This document shows, piece after piece, positions 1-9,326 of a stretch of 64,000 nt of DNA; positions within the stretch are counted from its first letter, which is position 1; every line of letters begins with the position of its first letter. Both the position numbers and the translations under genes were made by a program. The notes below the pieces were generated by a model, which was not told the origin of the DNA, made no database searches, and saw nothing but the letters and a program-made list of their open reading frames with translations. Source of the stretch: Coenobita brevimanus. Its lineage: Eukaryota > Arthropoda > Malacostraca > Decapoda > Coenobitidae. The stretch is from contig CM064666.1 of NCBI GenBank assembly GCA_032717465.1, positions 3,291,001-3,355,000 of the forward strand, written 5' to 3'.

Positions 1-225
1 TTCTGTTGATACGGTTCTCCGATCTCGCACGAGCGTTTGCGTCAGTCACCTCCCTGCCTCTGGAGAGGAGGGTAAATCGTGGGTATGGGAGGTTATCTTG
101 AGCAAGGGAATGCAACCACCAGCCTCCTACTAAGTAGCAGAGGCTTTGCAACACCTCTTCCATAACAGTTTAGTTTCTATATTAATCCTGAATACACTGG
201 GTGGTAACCATATAGCCAAATTACG
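1..225. other. No recognisable feature
   Basis: I see no open frame, repeat or RNA in this stretch. It may be flanking sequence of the tRNA-like fragment and the LINE remnant to its right. Confidence 0.4.
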
Positions 226-295
226 ATGCCTGGTGGTTTAGTGGGTAATTAAGGCGCTCCAATCGGATTGAGCCTGTGCAGGTTGATATCCAAGG
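226..295 (+). repeat. tRNA-like fragment, possible SINE head
   Basis: The stretch resembles the two internal RNA polymerase III promoter blocks of a tRNA. An A-box-like TGGTTTAGTGGGTAATTAAGG lies near 234-254 and a B-box-like GGTTGATATCC at 281-291, with tRNA-like spacing. The B box departs from the GGTTCGANTCC consensus and I could not fold a full cloverleaf, so a degraded tRNA-derived SINE or tRNA pseudogene is more likely than a working tRNA gene. Confidence 0.35.
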
Positions 296-299
296 GATG

Positions 300-1945
300 G
301 TTGGGATTTATTGCTCATGTAATGCCATCATGGATGAGTGAGGCTGGTCACTCTCATCTTAAGTGTCAGGACCAACTACGCTGCGGGCTTCTATGCTCCT
401 CATGGGGCAACATAGGATTAGATGTTGATGATGATACTCTCAAGCCCTTGTACCTTACACAATCTCTCCACTTCCTAAATCTTTCCTCCTCCTCCCGTTC
501 ATTCTCTTCAAGCAACACCAAGTCATTGGCATGCAACATCTCCCACGGGAGTCCATTTCTGAAGTCACGTGAGAGGGCTTCAAGTACCATAAGAAACACC
601 AAAGGGCTCAAGACTGACCCCTGATGCACACCAACATTCAGGAAAAACTCATCACTCAAATCCCCAGTCACCCTTACTTGGGTGCGAGCATATATATCTA
701 CCCACATACATATCTACCCACATTCACACACACATATATTTACCCACATACACACAAACGTATCTACCCACATACATACAAACATATCTACCCACATACA
801 TGACCATAACCACCCTAACCAACCACTCCACGATCCCAAGCTTTCTCATTGCCCACTTCACCACTTCCTTAGGGACTCTGTCAAAGGCCTTCTTCAAGTT
901 ATAAAAAACTAAGTATAGATCCCGTTTTTTTCCTTTACATTTTTCTTGAAGCTGGCGAGCAGTGAATATGGTATCAGTGGTTCCTCAGCCTGACATAAAC
1001 CCAAACTGCATCTCTTCAATATTCACTCTTTCTTTTTTCTAGAATTCAGCCCATTACATTCATTATCTGGTCCAAAAACTTTATGCCTCTTCTATTTCCT
1101 CTTTCCAGGGCATCACCCTTCCTCTTGTACACATTTACAGTCACACTCTCCAGTCAGTCATCTGGGACAACACACTCATATATTATAATCATATTTATCA
1201 CATCAGTAACTAACCCCACCCCTATATCTCCTGAAACCATCAGCATTTCAGCAGTCAACCCAGACACACCTGCTGCCTTCCCCACCTGCATCCTGCCTAT
1301 TTCCCTGCTCACTGTAGCAGCGTCAGTCAAAGGCCACTGCATCTGCTGGCTCCAAACCTTCCCTGTCCCAGTCAAACTCCTCAACCAACAACCGGCTGTA
1401 ATGCTCTCTCCATGCGTCTTTAATATCCCACTGTTCACCACAACCCTTCCTTTATCGTTCTTCACACACTGCTCACCAGTCCCTACTTTCCCTCTTCATC
1501 TGATTTGCCACCTTAAATATCATATTCTTCCATTCAAAACTGCTTAGGTTATCCGGTAAGTGTCTGAGACTCAAACTTTGCCCTGTAAACTTCTCTTCTA
1601 GCCCTACGCTTGGCAGCCAAGTATTCCTCTTTGTTACCACCCTTTTTCCATTCCCGGAAAGCCTTCTTTTCTCTACATCCTTATCCCACCACCAAGTTAC
1701 TTTATGTCTTGGTGGTCCTCTTGTCCATCCACGCACTGAGTCAGTAACTCTCAGGAGATTGTTCTTGAGGGCTCTGTACTGTTCATTAACACTTCTGTCA
1801 ACAGCTCTCTGTTCAGCCACCACTCTACTCATCTCACTATGGAAGGCATCCCTTACTGCTTGGTTTTTCAACTTCCATATTTTCCTCCAAGGTGCTAAAA
1901 CAGACTACCATTCAGAACTATTTGTCTTAAGAAGAAAACGTTAAC
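300..1945 (-). mobile_element. Decayed non-LTR retrotransposon (LINE family A), RT region
   Basis: The minus strand holds broken pieces of one LINE reverse transcriptase in the expected order. A linker upstream of the RT (1871-1473) contains GWTRGPPRHKVTWWWDKDV. An RT fingers segment (1465-1154) contains GKAAGVSGLTAEML. A short stretch near 905-830 encodes a remnant of the KAFDRVPKEVV type. The palm (707-366) carries GVHQGSVLSPLVF. The catalytic box, normally YADD, reads HAND here, so the tyrosine and one metal-binding aspartate are changed. Frames shift between pieces and a small minisatellite lies inside the RT. This is an inactive copy. The clade is not assigned, but it differs from the other LINEs in the window. 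No 3' tail was recognised. Confidence 0.75.
691..803. repeat. Minisatellite inside the LINE A reverse transcriptase
   Basis: About five imperfect copies of a ~22-26 bp unit with core TATCTACCCACATACATA. It lies between the RT segment encoding the KAFDRVP-like motif and the one encoding GVHQGSVLSP, so the expansion happened within former coding sequence. Confidence 0.65.
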
Positions 1946-2345
1946 AGTATCACCGCTGTTTGTGAAACCATGGCTCTCCTTCCTAAGGTAGTTTTTTCAT
2001 CGAGTGTACCTGCAGAATTTACAGAAACCATTGACACCGTGTCTTGAAGGCGTGAGAAACCAGTGTGGTGGGTGAGTCTTGGTAGTTTCCTTTTATCAAT
2101 TATCGGCATTTCATATTTTGTGCTTTAACGTATGCAGTGCTTTATCTGCATTTGGAAATTTTTGCATAAATGTGTGTATACCTATGCAACCCACACAGAC
2201 GGTTTGTGGGTACTGCCTTCCCATTTCCTCACAGATTTTGATAACTTAGTTTTAATAGATGTATACTGTAGGGTCGTGATATTTACTGTAGAGATGGAAT
2301 TTTCTATATCTACTCAAGAACTGCCTTTTTTTTTTTTCATTATGT
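1946..2345. other. No recognisable feature
   Basis: AT-rich sequence between two LINE remnants. Short open frames exist on both strands (for example minus strand 2109-1927) but none resembles a known family. A T-run near 2327-2338 lies just before the LINE B fragment. Confidence 0.3.
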
Positions 2346-2640
2346 AGTGTGTGAATGTGTTAGAAAGCGTTAGGAGAAATACACTGAGGTGGTTTGGCCA
2401 TGTTGAGAGGATGGAGAGTGAGAGACTAATGAGGAGAGTGTATGTGAGAGAGGTGGAGGGGGGAGAGGGGGGGGAGGCCGAGGATGAGATGGAGAGATGG
2501 AGTGGAGGGGTGTATGAGAGAGGGGGATGTAACTGGGAGCATGGCAGTGAAATGGTGGGGGACAGGGCGTCATGAAGGCGATTTGTTTGTGCCCAGCCCT
2601 TACGAGATTAAGGCGTCTGGCAATAGAAAGATCGATGGGT
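2346..2640 (+). mobile_element. 3' end fragment of LINE family B
   Basis: The open frame encodes RRNTLRWFGHVERMESERL, the C-terminal signature found in the longest family B copy near 22.3 kb. It is followed by the family 3' UTR ending in GCGTCTGGCAATAGA. This is a 5'-truncated copy keeping only the last ~300 bp. It sits just upstream of the poly(T) that marks the end of the neighbouring LINE C. Confidence 0.7.
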
Positions 2641-2776
2641 GGAGAGATGGTAATTTTAGGTCCAGTTAGGGAAAGGAGCGTATTGTTCTATATTCTAGTG
2701 TTAATGTATCCTCACAGCTCTGCATTTAAGGTGAGGAGATGGCAATATTAGGCAAAGTGAAAGTGAATAGAGTATG

Positions 2777-3306
2777 TTTTTTTTTTTTTTTTTTTTTAAT
2801 TAACAGAACGGAGGAAGGAAAAACAAATGGGGAAAAAAAATAATCCATACACCAGATTACTGGTGTCCTCTGTTCATAAAATATCTGTAACAGTTAGACT
2901 TGAACAGTTGTGGGTTGAAATTTGGAGGAAAACAACTCTGGGGAAGCGAGCTCCAGAGAGATACAGTTTGGGGAATGAAAGAATTCTGATAGGCAGAAGT
3001 TCTGCAATATGGTTGAGTGACATTCCAGTCATGAGCGCTACCAGATGCCCGTGTAGCACGACGGAAGGCGTGGAGAGGTGGCACCATGGACGCAACTTCG
3101 TCCGAGCATTTGCCAAAAAAATATCTGTAAAATAATGCAAGGGAGGCAACATTCCTTCTTACTTGCAGGGGAGGTAGTTTATATGTAATGGCAGGGTTGT
3201 TAATGATTCTAACAGCTTTATTCTGAATTTTGTCTAGTTGTCTTAATGCAACCTCTCCACAACCATTCCACAAGGGTGAGCAATATTCAAGCTGAGAGCG
3301 CACATG
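2777..3306 (-). mobile_element. LINE family C (CR1/Jockey-like), 3' part, cut by the LTR element
   Basis: The minus-strand frame 3306-2857 encodes the post-RT C-terminal region of a CR1/Jockey-group ORF2, with LEYCSPLWNG, LDKIQNKAVRIIN and RRNVASLALFYRY. A T-run at about 2779-2798 is the poly(A) tail of this minus-strand element. The frame stops abruptly at the LTR boundary at 3306/3307 and the matching upstream part resumes at 9322. The reading frame is consistent across the insertion once the 5-bp target duplication is counted once. The two halves are therefore one LINE copy split by insertion. Confidence 0.85.
3302..3306. repeat. Target-site duplication ACATG, left copy
   Basis: ACATG directly precedes the LTR start TGTCACGG at 3307. 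The same five bases follow the other LTR at 9322-9326. A 5-bp duplication is usual for Ty3/Gypsy integrases. Confidence 0.9.
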
Positions 3307-4351
3307 TGTCACGGGGTTTTTATAATATCACGGTACTTTTGAAATAAATGGTTAAATGTTATTTAAATTGATAATAATATTCAATAATATTGAAGAGCAG
3401 AGACAATGATTGTCTTGCTACATCAAGCAACGATTACTTTACGCTGGCTTGTGCACGATTCTCTAAGAACGAGAATTTATAAACTTTCTCAACAGTACAC
3501 AGCAAAGACTAATTACTCACAATTGCTGAATTACTGTACTGTTAGCCTCTGGAGAAAGTTACATCACCCCTGACAATAAATAACTAATACTAATAATAAT
3601 AACATCAGGTTCTTGCTGATGCATTAACTCCTGGCACAACGGATTTTAAGTTAATACAAGACTGGTCTAAGTACCAGTTATGAATAGTAAAACGTTTATG
3701 CAAGCTAGGAGCTATATGGGAAATAAGCTTAATTATGGAGAAATGAAACAAGATTTTTACTCTACATTAAGCTCAAGAAATAGAACTGTTAAATTTATTG
3801 ATTACAAAAATAAATTTAACATTACATTTCAAATCAATGAGACGCACTCGCTCACTCACACAGAAGCTAAATACTTACGCCTAGGAAAAACACCTTAACT
3901 AAGCTCTTAAAACTACAAAATACACAAAAGAAATACCAGTCGATGAATACTATGTATCACCACTAAGGTGGGAGGACTGGATTAACTGTCTAGTGGAGCT
4001 TGGGGTGCTAGCTGACCTCTCCACTTCTGAGCACAGAACCTTTCTCCGCCACAGCAAACACCAGACTGAATTCAAATAATGCCTAAGCAGGACGCACAGG
4101 CCACCGGAAGAAGGCGTGGCTAACGGTTGAATGAAGCAGAGGCAAACGATAAAGAAATAATTGTATCGCTCAGTAGCGCACTTAGTGACGTGCATTAAAT
4201 CGGTCACTTTTTGAAAAACGGTGACGAATTATTTGAAAAGTATACCCCGGAATGGAGAGAGAAACGGTTAACTGAGCGATACACAGTGAGTTTTCCACTA
4301 ATAGTTCGTGGCTTCTCACAAAAAGGAAATGTCGCGAATTGATTCGTGACA
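3307..4351 (-). repeat. 3' LTR (1,045 bp)
   Basis: Direct repeat of 8273-9321. Read on the minus strand it begins TGTCACGAATC and ends CCCCGTGACA, the TG...CA form of LTRs. Compared with the other LTR it lacks one 5-bp AATCA duplication (near 3835) and has one extra A (near 4215). I noticed no substitution. Small open frames in it (3680-3898 and 4207-3950) are incidental. Confidence 0.93.
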
Positions 4352-4944
4352 TTACGCCCCATGAAAATTAAATCTTTCTTCCTTCAGAAGAATGATTTCA
4401 ATATACATACATATAAATCCTAACTCAGTCACACAAGATTCACACTGTGGTGTGTGTGCTATCCTGCTACAGGAGAAAATCGCAGTCGCCAGTGAGTGAA
4501 AAAACCTCGTATTTACGTTAATAGAAGCAAGCTTGAGGGAAAAACTCCGTGACGACGGTGAAAATCCTGTACTCAGGTCAAACTGAGCGAAAATTCGCTA
4601 CATTTACACTGACAACTAATTGTTGTGTAGCGTGGTGTATGTAATACACGGTGTAGGTGTGACAGTTGTAGTGTAACTGTACCTACGTGTAAAATGACAC
4701 AGTAAATATGACGACGACGAAGGCAGAGGAGAAGAGGCGGCAGCGTGCGGCAGACGATCAGCTGGCCCGCACAGCAAAACTGCTACACCCATTGCTGAAC
4801 CTGCAAAACCAATTGAGGTGGAGCATCAAAAGTGTCAATGAGACAAAATTCTTATTATGTTACAATTACTCTCTCTGGCTAGCAGTCAGTACATGCTATG
4901 AAAAGTACACTCGAGGTCGCCATTAATTTTAGCACACGATTATG
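4352..4944. other. 3' internal region of the LTR element
   Basis: Sequence between the 3' LTR and the minisatellite. Minus-strand ATGGGGCG next to the LTR (4354-4361) and a purine-rich GAAGGAAGAAAGA upstream (about 4377-4389) are candidate polypurine tracts. A plus-strand frame at 4708-4926, antisense to the element, starts with a Lys/Arg/Glu-rich segment (KAEEKRRQRAADDQLAR). I cannot assign it a function and it may be chance. Confidence 0.4.
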
Positions 4945-5575
4945 ATCGGCAAGTTGAGAATCCCCGTGCAAACTCGGGTCTTCCATAGCCTCGAACTGCA
5001 CACGGGTCCTCAACCTGTGCCTCAACCTACAGTACTTATATTAATATCGGAGAGCTGAGAAACCTTGTGCAAACTTGGGTCTTCCATAGCCTCAAGTCGC
5101 CTCTGCAGAGTTCTCACTTCCCCCTTAACCTACAGTACTTATATTAGTATCGGGGAGCTGAGAATCCTTGTGCAAACTTGGGTCTTCCATAGCCTCAAGT
5201 CGCCTCTGCGGAGTTCTCCCTCGAACTTCCCCCTTAACCTACAGTACTTCTATTAGTACCGGGAAGCTGAGAATCCTTGTGCAAACTTGGGTCTTCCATA
5301 GCCTCAAGTCGCTTCTGCGGAGTTCTCTCTCAAACTTCCCCCTTAACCTACAGTACTATACTTATATTAGTACCGGAAAGCTGAGAATCCTCGTGCAAAC
5401 CTGGGTCTTCCATAGCCTCAAGTCACCTCTGCGGAATTCTCACTTCCCCCTTAACCTACAGTACAATACTTATATTAGTACCGGGAAGCTGAGAATCCTC
5501 GTGCAAACTTGGGTCTTCCATAGCCTCAAGTCGCCTCTCAACTTCCCCCTTAACTTACGGTACATAATATGTATG
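4945..5575. repeat. ~105-bp minisatellite within the LTR element
   Basis: Six imperfect copies, spaced 101-114 bp apart judging by the marker GGGTCTTCCATAGCCTC (starts near 4976, 5077, 5180, 5289, 5403 and 5511). On the minus strand one frame of each unit can read LEAMEDPSLHEDSQLPGTN followed shortly by a stop. The unit may therefore derive from the end of the pol gene; this is an inference. The array occupies the place of the missing pol domains. Confidence 0.85.
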
Positions 5576-6577
5576 TACAGGCCCCGGACATAATGTGTCC
5601 TGTGGGGCCAATGGGCGAGACGTCAGGTCTGCACCCACTTCACCACTACCCTGTCTCTCAACTGACTCAGAGATTACAGGTGTGGTTATGAATGGCACAG
5701 GAAGGGCATGTCCCTGATCAGTGGTGATACTTTGGCACACACTACAGGAACGGACAAAACTATCTATGTCCCGTCCCATCCCTGGCCAGAAAAAGTCAGC
5801 TCGGATACGGCCCTGGGTCTTCCTTTTGCCCACGTGACCTGAGGCTGAACAATGACCCCATTGTAACACTGCTAGGCGGTACTTGGCGGGAACGACAAAC
5901 TGCAGTCGAACCTCGCCCTCGGGTGTTCGTGACTCACGGTAGAGCCGTCCTTGTTTACGAAGGAACTTGGCTCGACCTCCCCGTGAATACTTAATCACTC
6001 GACCCTTTTGTTTATTCCGCACGGCAGCAAGTGTCGGGTCAGAATGTTGTTCTTGTACAACAAGTTGACTGCACATCAGATCTTGCGGCGATTCAATGAT
6101 CACTGGGGTGACACAGTCTGGAGCCTCAGTCATGGCTCGTGTCACCGCAGCAGCCGAAGTCTGAGTAGCGCCATCAGGAGCAACTATCCTGACTCCATTA
6201 ATATTGCCTACTATTAAGTCAAATAGAGGCTCTGGCATGACAACTGCAAGTGTCATACCAGTATAAAATGGAGATGCCACCTGGATACATGCCTCAGGGA
6301 ACAATCTCACTGATCCATCAATAAGCTTTGCATGGATCTGTCGACCTGTATACTGCTCAGGCCGAACTAAACTCTGCTTAACAGAGCAACCTGAGGAACC
6401 ATTGTCTCTCAGGACCTTCACAGGAATGCCTCCCACAAACCCTGGCTGAACAAGGAAGGTACTGTCACCTGTGGGAGGGCCTGTGGAGGAAGCAGCTAGC
6501 CACTCATGAGGCTGCTGAATTGATGTAGCAAACATTGTGCCTTGAGGGTTATATTGGGAAGATGGAACATTGGCCAT
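5555..6577 (-). pseudogene. pol: Truncated pol: retropepsin-like protease plus integrase zinc-binding domain
   Basis: A 340-residue frame. Residues ~45-140 resemble a retroviral-type aspartic protease, with VKVLRDNGSSG at the active-site position; the expected D-T/S-G triad reads DNG, which may impair it. A later PLFDLIVGNINGVRI segment fits the flap/C-terminal region of this Gypsy group. Residues ~220-290 form the integrase HHCC domain (H-x5-H in GHCSASGH, then CSVC), with FFWPGMGRDI between. The frame then loses similarity and ends in the minisatellite, so the integrase core, RT and RNase H are absent. It is in a different frame from gag. Its upstream limit is a stop at 6608-6610, overlapping the gag end by about 10 nt, so the true start or frameshift site is uncertain. 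Confidence 0.8.
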
Positions 6578-6596
6578 CTGTGGAGGGGGTTCACTG

Positions 6597-7862
6597 TCAC
6601 TGTGGGACTAGTGAACTGTGGGAAGTACCCACACTGGTAGGGACGTGACCACCAGGCTGCTGCTGAGGAATGAAGGCTGCATTCGCTTCCTGCCTCTTTT
6701 GAGCTGGTGGTGAAAAACTTTGTCCCGACGGTCGGTTGCGTGGCTGATACTGCTGTTGGTTAGAGTACTTGTTGTACCTCTTCCACTCAGGTTTCTGAGT
6801 GTTTTGCCCCTGGTCCTTCCACTGCGGTTTTGGACCTTGGCCATTATTCTGAGAACGGCCTTGGTGCTGGGATTCAGTCTGAGACGGCTTCCCAGACTTG
6901 GCAGTATCTTTTCTGCTCCAGGTGTTTTGCTTACGAGCTTGATACCCGTATGCAGTAAAGAATGCGTCAGCCTTCTCTGCCATTTGGCTGGCATCTTTCA
7001 CCTGGCAGATCTTAAGCTGTGCTATGAGCTCAGCAGGCCACGACCTCTCTAGCTGTGTACGCAGCATAAGGTCAATTATCCCCTCACGCGTGGAAGGAGT
7101 TTCATCTTTTTCCATCCACTCATTTAAGTAAGCTGTGAGACGATCAAGGAACTGAACAGCTGTCTCCTTGTCTTGGAGACGAGCTCGCATGAACTGAACT
7201 TTGGCGTCGTCTACTGTGAGACCATACGCCTTAATGAGTGCAGCTTTCATCATCTCATATGTGAGATTGTCTCCACGAATTCTGTGGAGAATATCGAGGG
7301 CAGGGCCCTCAAATAAACTAAGAAACTGAAGCCGCTTAGCTGCCTCATCCAGTTGATATAAGTCTGCCATGTCCTCAAAACGAGCTATGTACGGCTCGAT
7401 TCGCTCGCTTTCCTTGTATGAAGGAAGCTTGATGCGTGGGGTCGCCAGGACATGTGCAGGGAGAAAGCTCGTGGAGCTTGGACCAACTGCAGCAGACGTG
7501 TCTGAAGCCAAGGAATCTCGCTTGAGCTTCAGCACTTCAAGTTCATGTTTTTCTCGTGCTTCTCGCTCGGCACGTTCGTGTTCTCGTTGTTCCCGCTCGT
7601 ATTCGCGCTCTTTCTCACGCTGCTCTTGTTCATATGCACGCTCTCTTTCACGTTCCTCACGCTGTTCTCGCTCGTATTCGCGCTGTTCTCGCTCGTATTC
7701 GCGCTGTTCTCGCTCGCATTCGCGCTGAATCCTACGCTCTTCACGAGCATCTTTCTCACGTTCTTGCTCGTAATTGAACCGTGAGAGAACGTAACTCTGT
7801 ATTTTCTCTGGGTCTGTGAGACCAATATCTTTGGCTTCCTGTACATATACAGCTGTAGCCAT
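6597..7862 (-). CDS. gag: Gag polyprotein of the LTR element
   Basis: A 421-residue uninterrupted frame that starts with ATG about 410 bp inside the 5' LTR. Residues ~30-115 are an extremely charged stretch with repeated EREQREY heptads, predicted to be a long helix or coiled coil. Residues ~140-310 match the retrotransposon capsid layout: IKLPSYKESERIEPYIARFE, then WP and LIAQL-type segments used in capsid assembly. The C-terminal ~110 residues are rich in Q, N, K, R and P and probably bind nucleic acid, but no CCHC zinc knuckle is visible. An intact gag beside a gutted pol suggests this copy could still contribute particles. Frames on the other strand here are shadows of the heptad repeats. 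Confidence 0.85.
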   Translation of the reverse strand: MATAVYVQEAKDIGLTDPEKIQSYVLSRFNYEQEREKDAREERRIQRECEREQREYEREQREYEREQREERERERAYEQEQREKEREYEREQREHERAEREAREKHELEVLKLKRDSLASDTSAAVGPSSTSFLPAHVLATPRIKLPSYKESERIEPYIARFEDMADLYQLDEAAKRLQFLSLFEGPALDILHRIRGDNLTYEMMKAALIKAYGLTVDDAKVQFMRARLQDKETAVQFLDRLTAYLNEWMEKDETPSTREGIIDLMLRTQLERSWPAELIAQLKICQVKDASQMAEKADAFFTAYGYQARKQNTWSRKDTAKSGKPSQTESQHQGRSQNNGQGPKPQWKDQGQNTQKPEWKRYNKYSNQQQYQPRNRPSGQSFSPPAQKRQEANAAFIPQQQPGGHVPTSVGTSHSSLVPQ

Positions 7863-8250
7863 GATGCTAGCTCAATTTACTAAGTAACCGAAATTGAGCA
7901 CTGACTGCTTAGCGACGAATACTAATAAACACAAGTAAAGAATACAGACACAAGCTAGTGGTGACCAGTCTTATCTAGTTAACTGGCAAAGAATAAATCA
8001 AAATGTAAATGACTGGGAAGACTCAATAATAAACACAATGGGTACAGCGACTTCCCAGGAGCGAATAAAATCGTCTGGCGTTACCAAAAATAAACTAGAG
8101 TTAAGTATTCTATTGATTAATAAAGCAAAATTCACTTGCTAAATTAAGGGTAAACACCAGTAAGCTTGTGCCTATAAACTTTAATGATAAATACCTAAAT
8201 ATGAATGAGTGAGCACTATCTCGTGAATAGCTTTAGAGCTAGGAGTTAAT
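7863..8250 (-). other. 5' leader of the LTR element
   Basis: About 390 bp of AT-rich noncoding sequence between the primer-binding site and gag. It would contain the packaging signal and leader of the genomic RNA. I see no motif I can name. Confidence 0.6.
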
Positions 8251-8270
8251 ATCCTGGAATGAGGTCGCCA
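8251..8270 (-). promoter_or_regulatory. tRNA primer-binding site
   Basis: On the minus strand, two bases after the 5' LTR, the sequence TGGCGACCTCATTCCAGGAT begins with TGG, complementary to the CCA end of a tRNA. The first eight bases match the kind of site used by mdg1/412-type elements, which are primed by tRNA-Arg. The exact tRNA is an inference and needs a match to host tRNAs. Confidence 0.75.
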
Positions 8271-8272
8271 AT

Positions 8273-9321
8273 TGTCACGGGGTTTTTATAATATCACGGT
8301 ACTTTTGAAATAAATGGTTAAATGTTATTTAAATTGATAATAATATTCAATAATATTGAAGAGCAGAGACAATGATTGTCTTGCTACATCAAGCAACGAT
8401 TACTTTACGCTGGCTTGTGCACGATTCTCTAAGAACGAGAATTTATAAACTTTCTCAACAGTACACAGCAAAGACTAATTACTCACAATTGCTGAATTAC
8501 TGTACTGTTAGCCTCTGGAGAAAGTTACATCACCCCTGACAATAAATAACTAATACTAATAATAATAACATCAGGTTCTTGCTGATGCATTAACTCCTGG
8601 CACAACGGATTTTAAGTTAATACAAGACTGGTCTAAGTACCAGTTATGAATAGTAAAACGTTTATGCAAGCTAGGAGCTATATGGGAAATAAGCTTAATT
8701 ATGGAGAAATGAAACAAGATTTTTACTCTACATTAAGCTCAAGAAATAGAACTGTTAAATTTATTGATTACAAAAATAAATTTAACATTACATTTCAAAT
8801 CAAATCAATGAGACGCACTCGCTCACTCACACAGAAGCTAAATACTTACGCCTAGGAAAAACACCTTAACTAAGCTCTTAAAACTACAAAATACACAAAA
8901 GAAATACCAGTCGATGAATACTATGTATCACCACTAAGGTGGGAGGACTGGATTAACTGTCTAGTGGAGCTTGGGGTGCTAGCTGACCTCTCCACTTCTG
9001 AGCACAGAACCTTTCTCCGCCACAGCAAACACCAGACTGAATTCAAATAATGCCTAAGCAGGACGCACAGGCCACCGGAAGAAGGCGTGGCTAACGGTTG
9101 AATGAAGCAGAGGCAAACGATAAAGAAATAATTGTATCGCTCAGTAGCGCACTTAGTGACGTGCATTAAATCGGTCACTTTTTGAAAACGGTGACGAATT
9201 ATTTGAAAAGTATACCCCGGAATGGAGAGAGAAACGGTTAACTGAGCGATACACAGTGAGTTTTCCACTAATAGTTCGTGGCTTCTCACAAAAAGGAAAT
9301 GTCGCGAATTGATTCGTGACA
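8273..9321 (-). repeat. 5' LTR (1,049 bp)
   Basis: Direct repeat of 3307-4351 and upstream in the element's orientation. A TATAAA lies on the minus strand near 8441-8450 and could be part of the promoter. The frames at 8646-8855 and the 3' part of 9325-8921 are incidental to the LTR. Confidence 0.93.
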
Positions 9322-9326
9322 ACATG
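9322..9326. repeat. Target-site duplication ACATG, right copy
   Basis: Identical to 3302-3306 and directly outside the other LTR end. Confidence 0.9.

Larger units (their letters stand above)
3307..9321 (-). mobile_element. Ty3/Gypsy LTR retrotransposon, Gmr1-like order, internally deleted
   Basis: A 6,015-bp element on the minus strand bounded by two ~1.05-kb direct repeats, with short terminal inverted repeats (TGTCACG...CGTGACA) and a perfect 5-bp target duplication. Inside, in minus-strand order, are a tRNA primer-binding site, gag (7862-6597), a protease plus integrase zinc-finger frame (6577-5555), a ~105-bp minisatellite, and a 3' segment. The integrase N-terminal domain follows the protease with no reverse transcriptase between them. 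This is known for Gmr1-like Ty3/Gypsy elements (order PR-IN-RT-RH, as in Ty1/copia) and is not the usual gypsy order. The integrase catalytic core, reverse transcriptase and RNase H are missing. The LTRs differ only by two small indels that I could find, so the insertion is young. It could move only with proteins supplied by a complete relative. Confidence 0.9.

Noticed and set aside
1083..1547. 154-codon plus-strand frame
   Set aside because: Antisense to the LINE A linker and RT segments, which show conserved motifs on the minus strand.
3680..4207. Small open frames duplicated at 3.7-4.2 and 8.6-9.3 kb as a gene pair
   Set aside because: They are within the two LTRs. The duplication is the LTR itself.
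7369..7777. Ser/Arg-rich and Phe/Leu-rich frames opposite gag
   Set aside because: Antisense shadows of the gag heptad repeats. The minus-strand frame carries the capsid signature.
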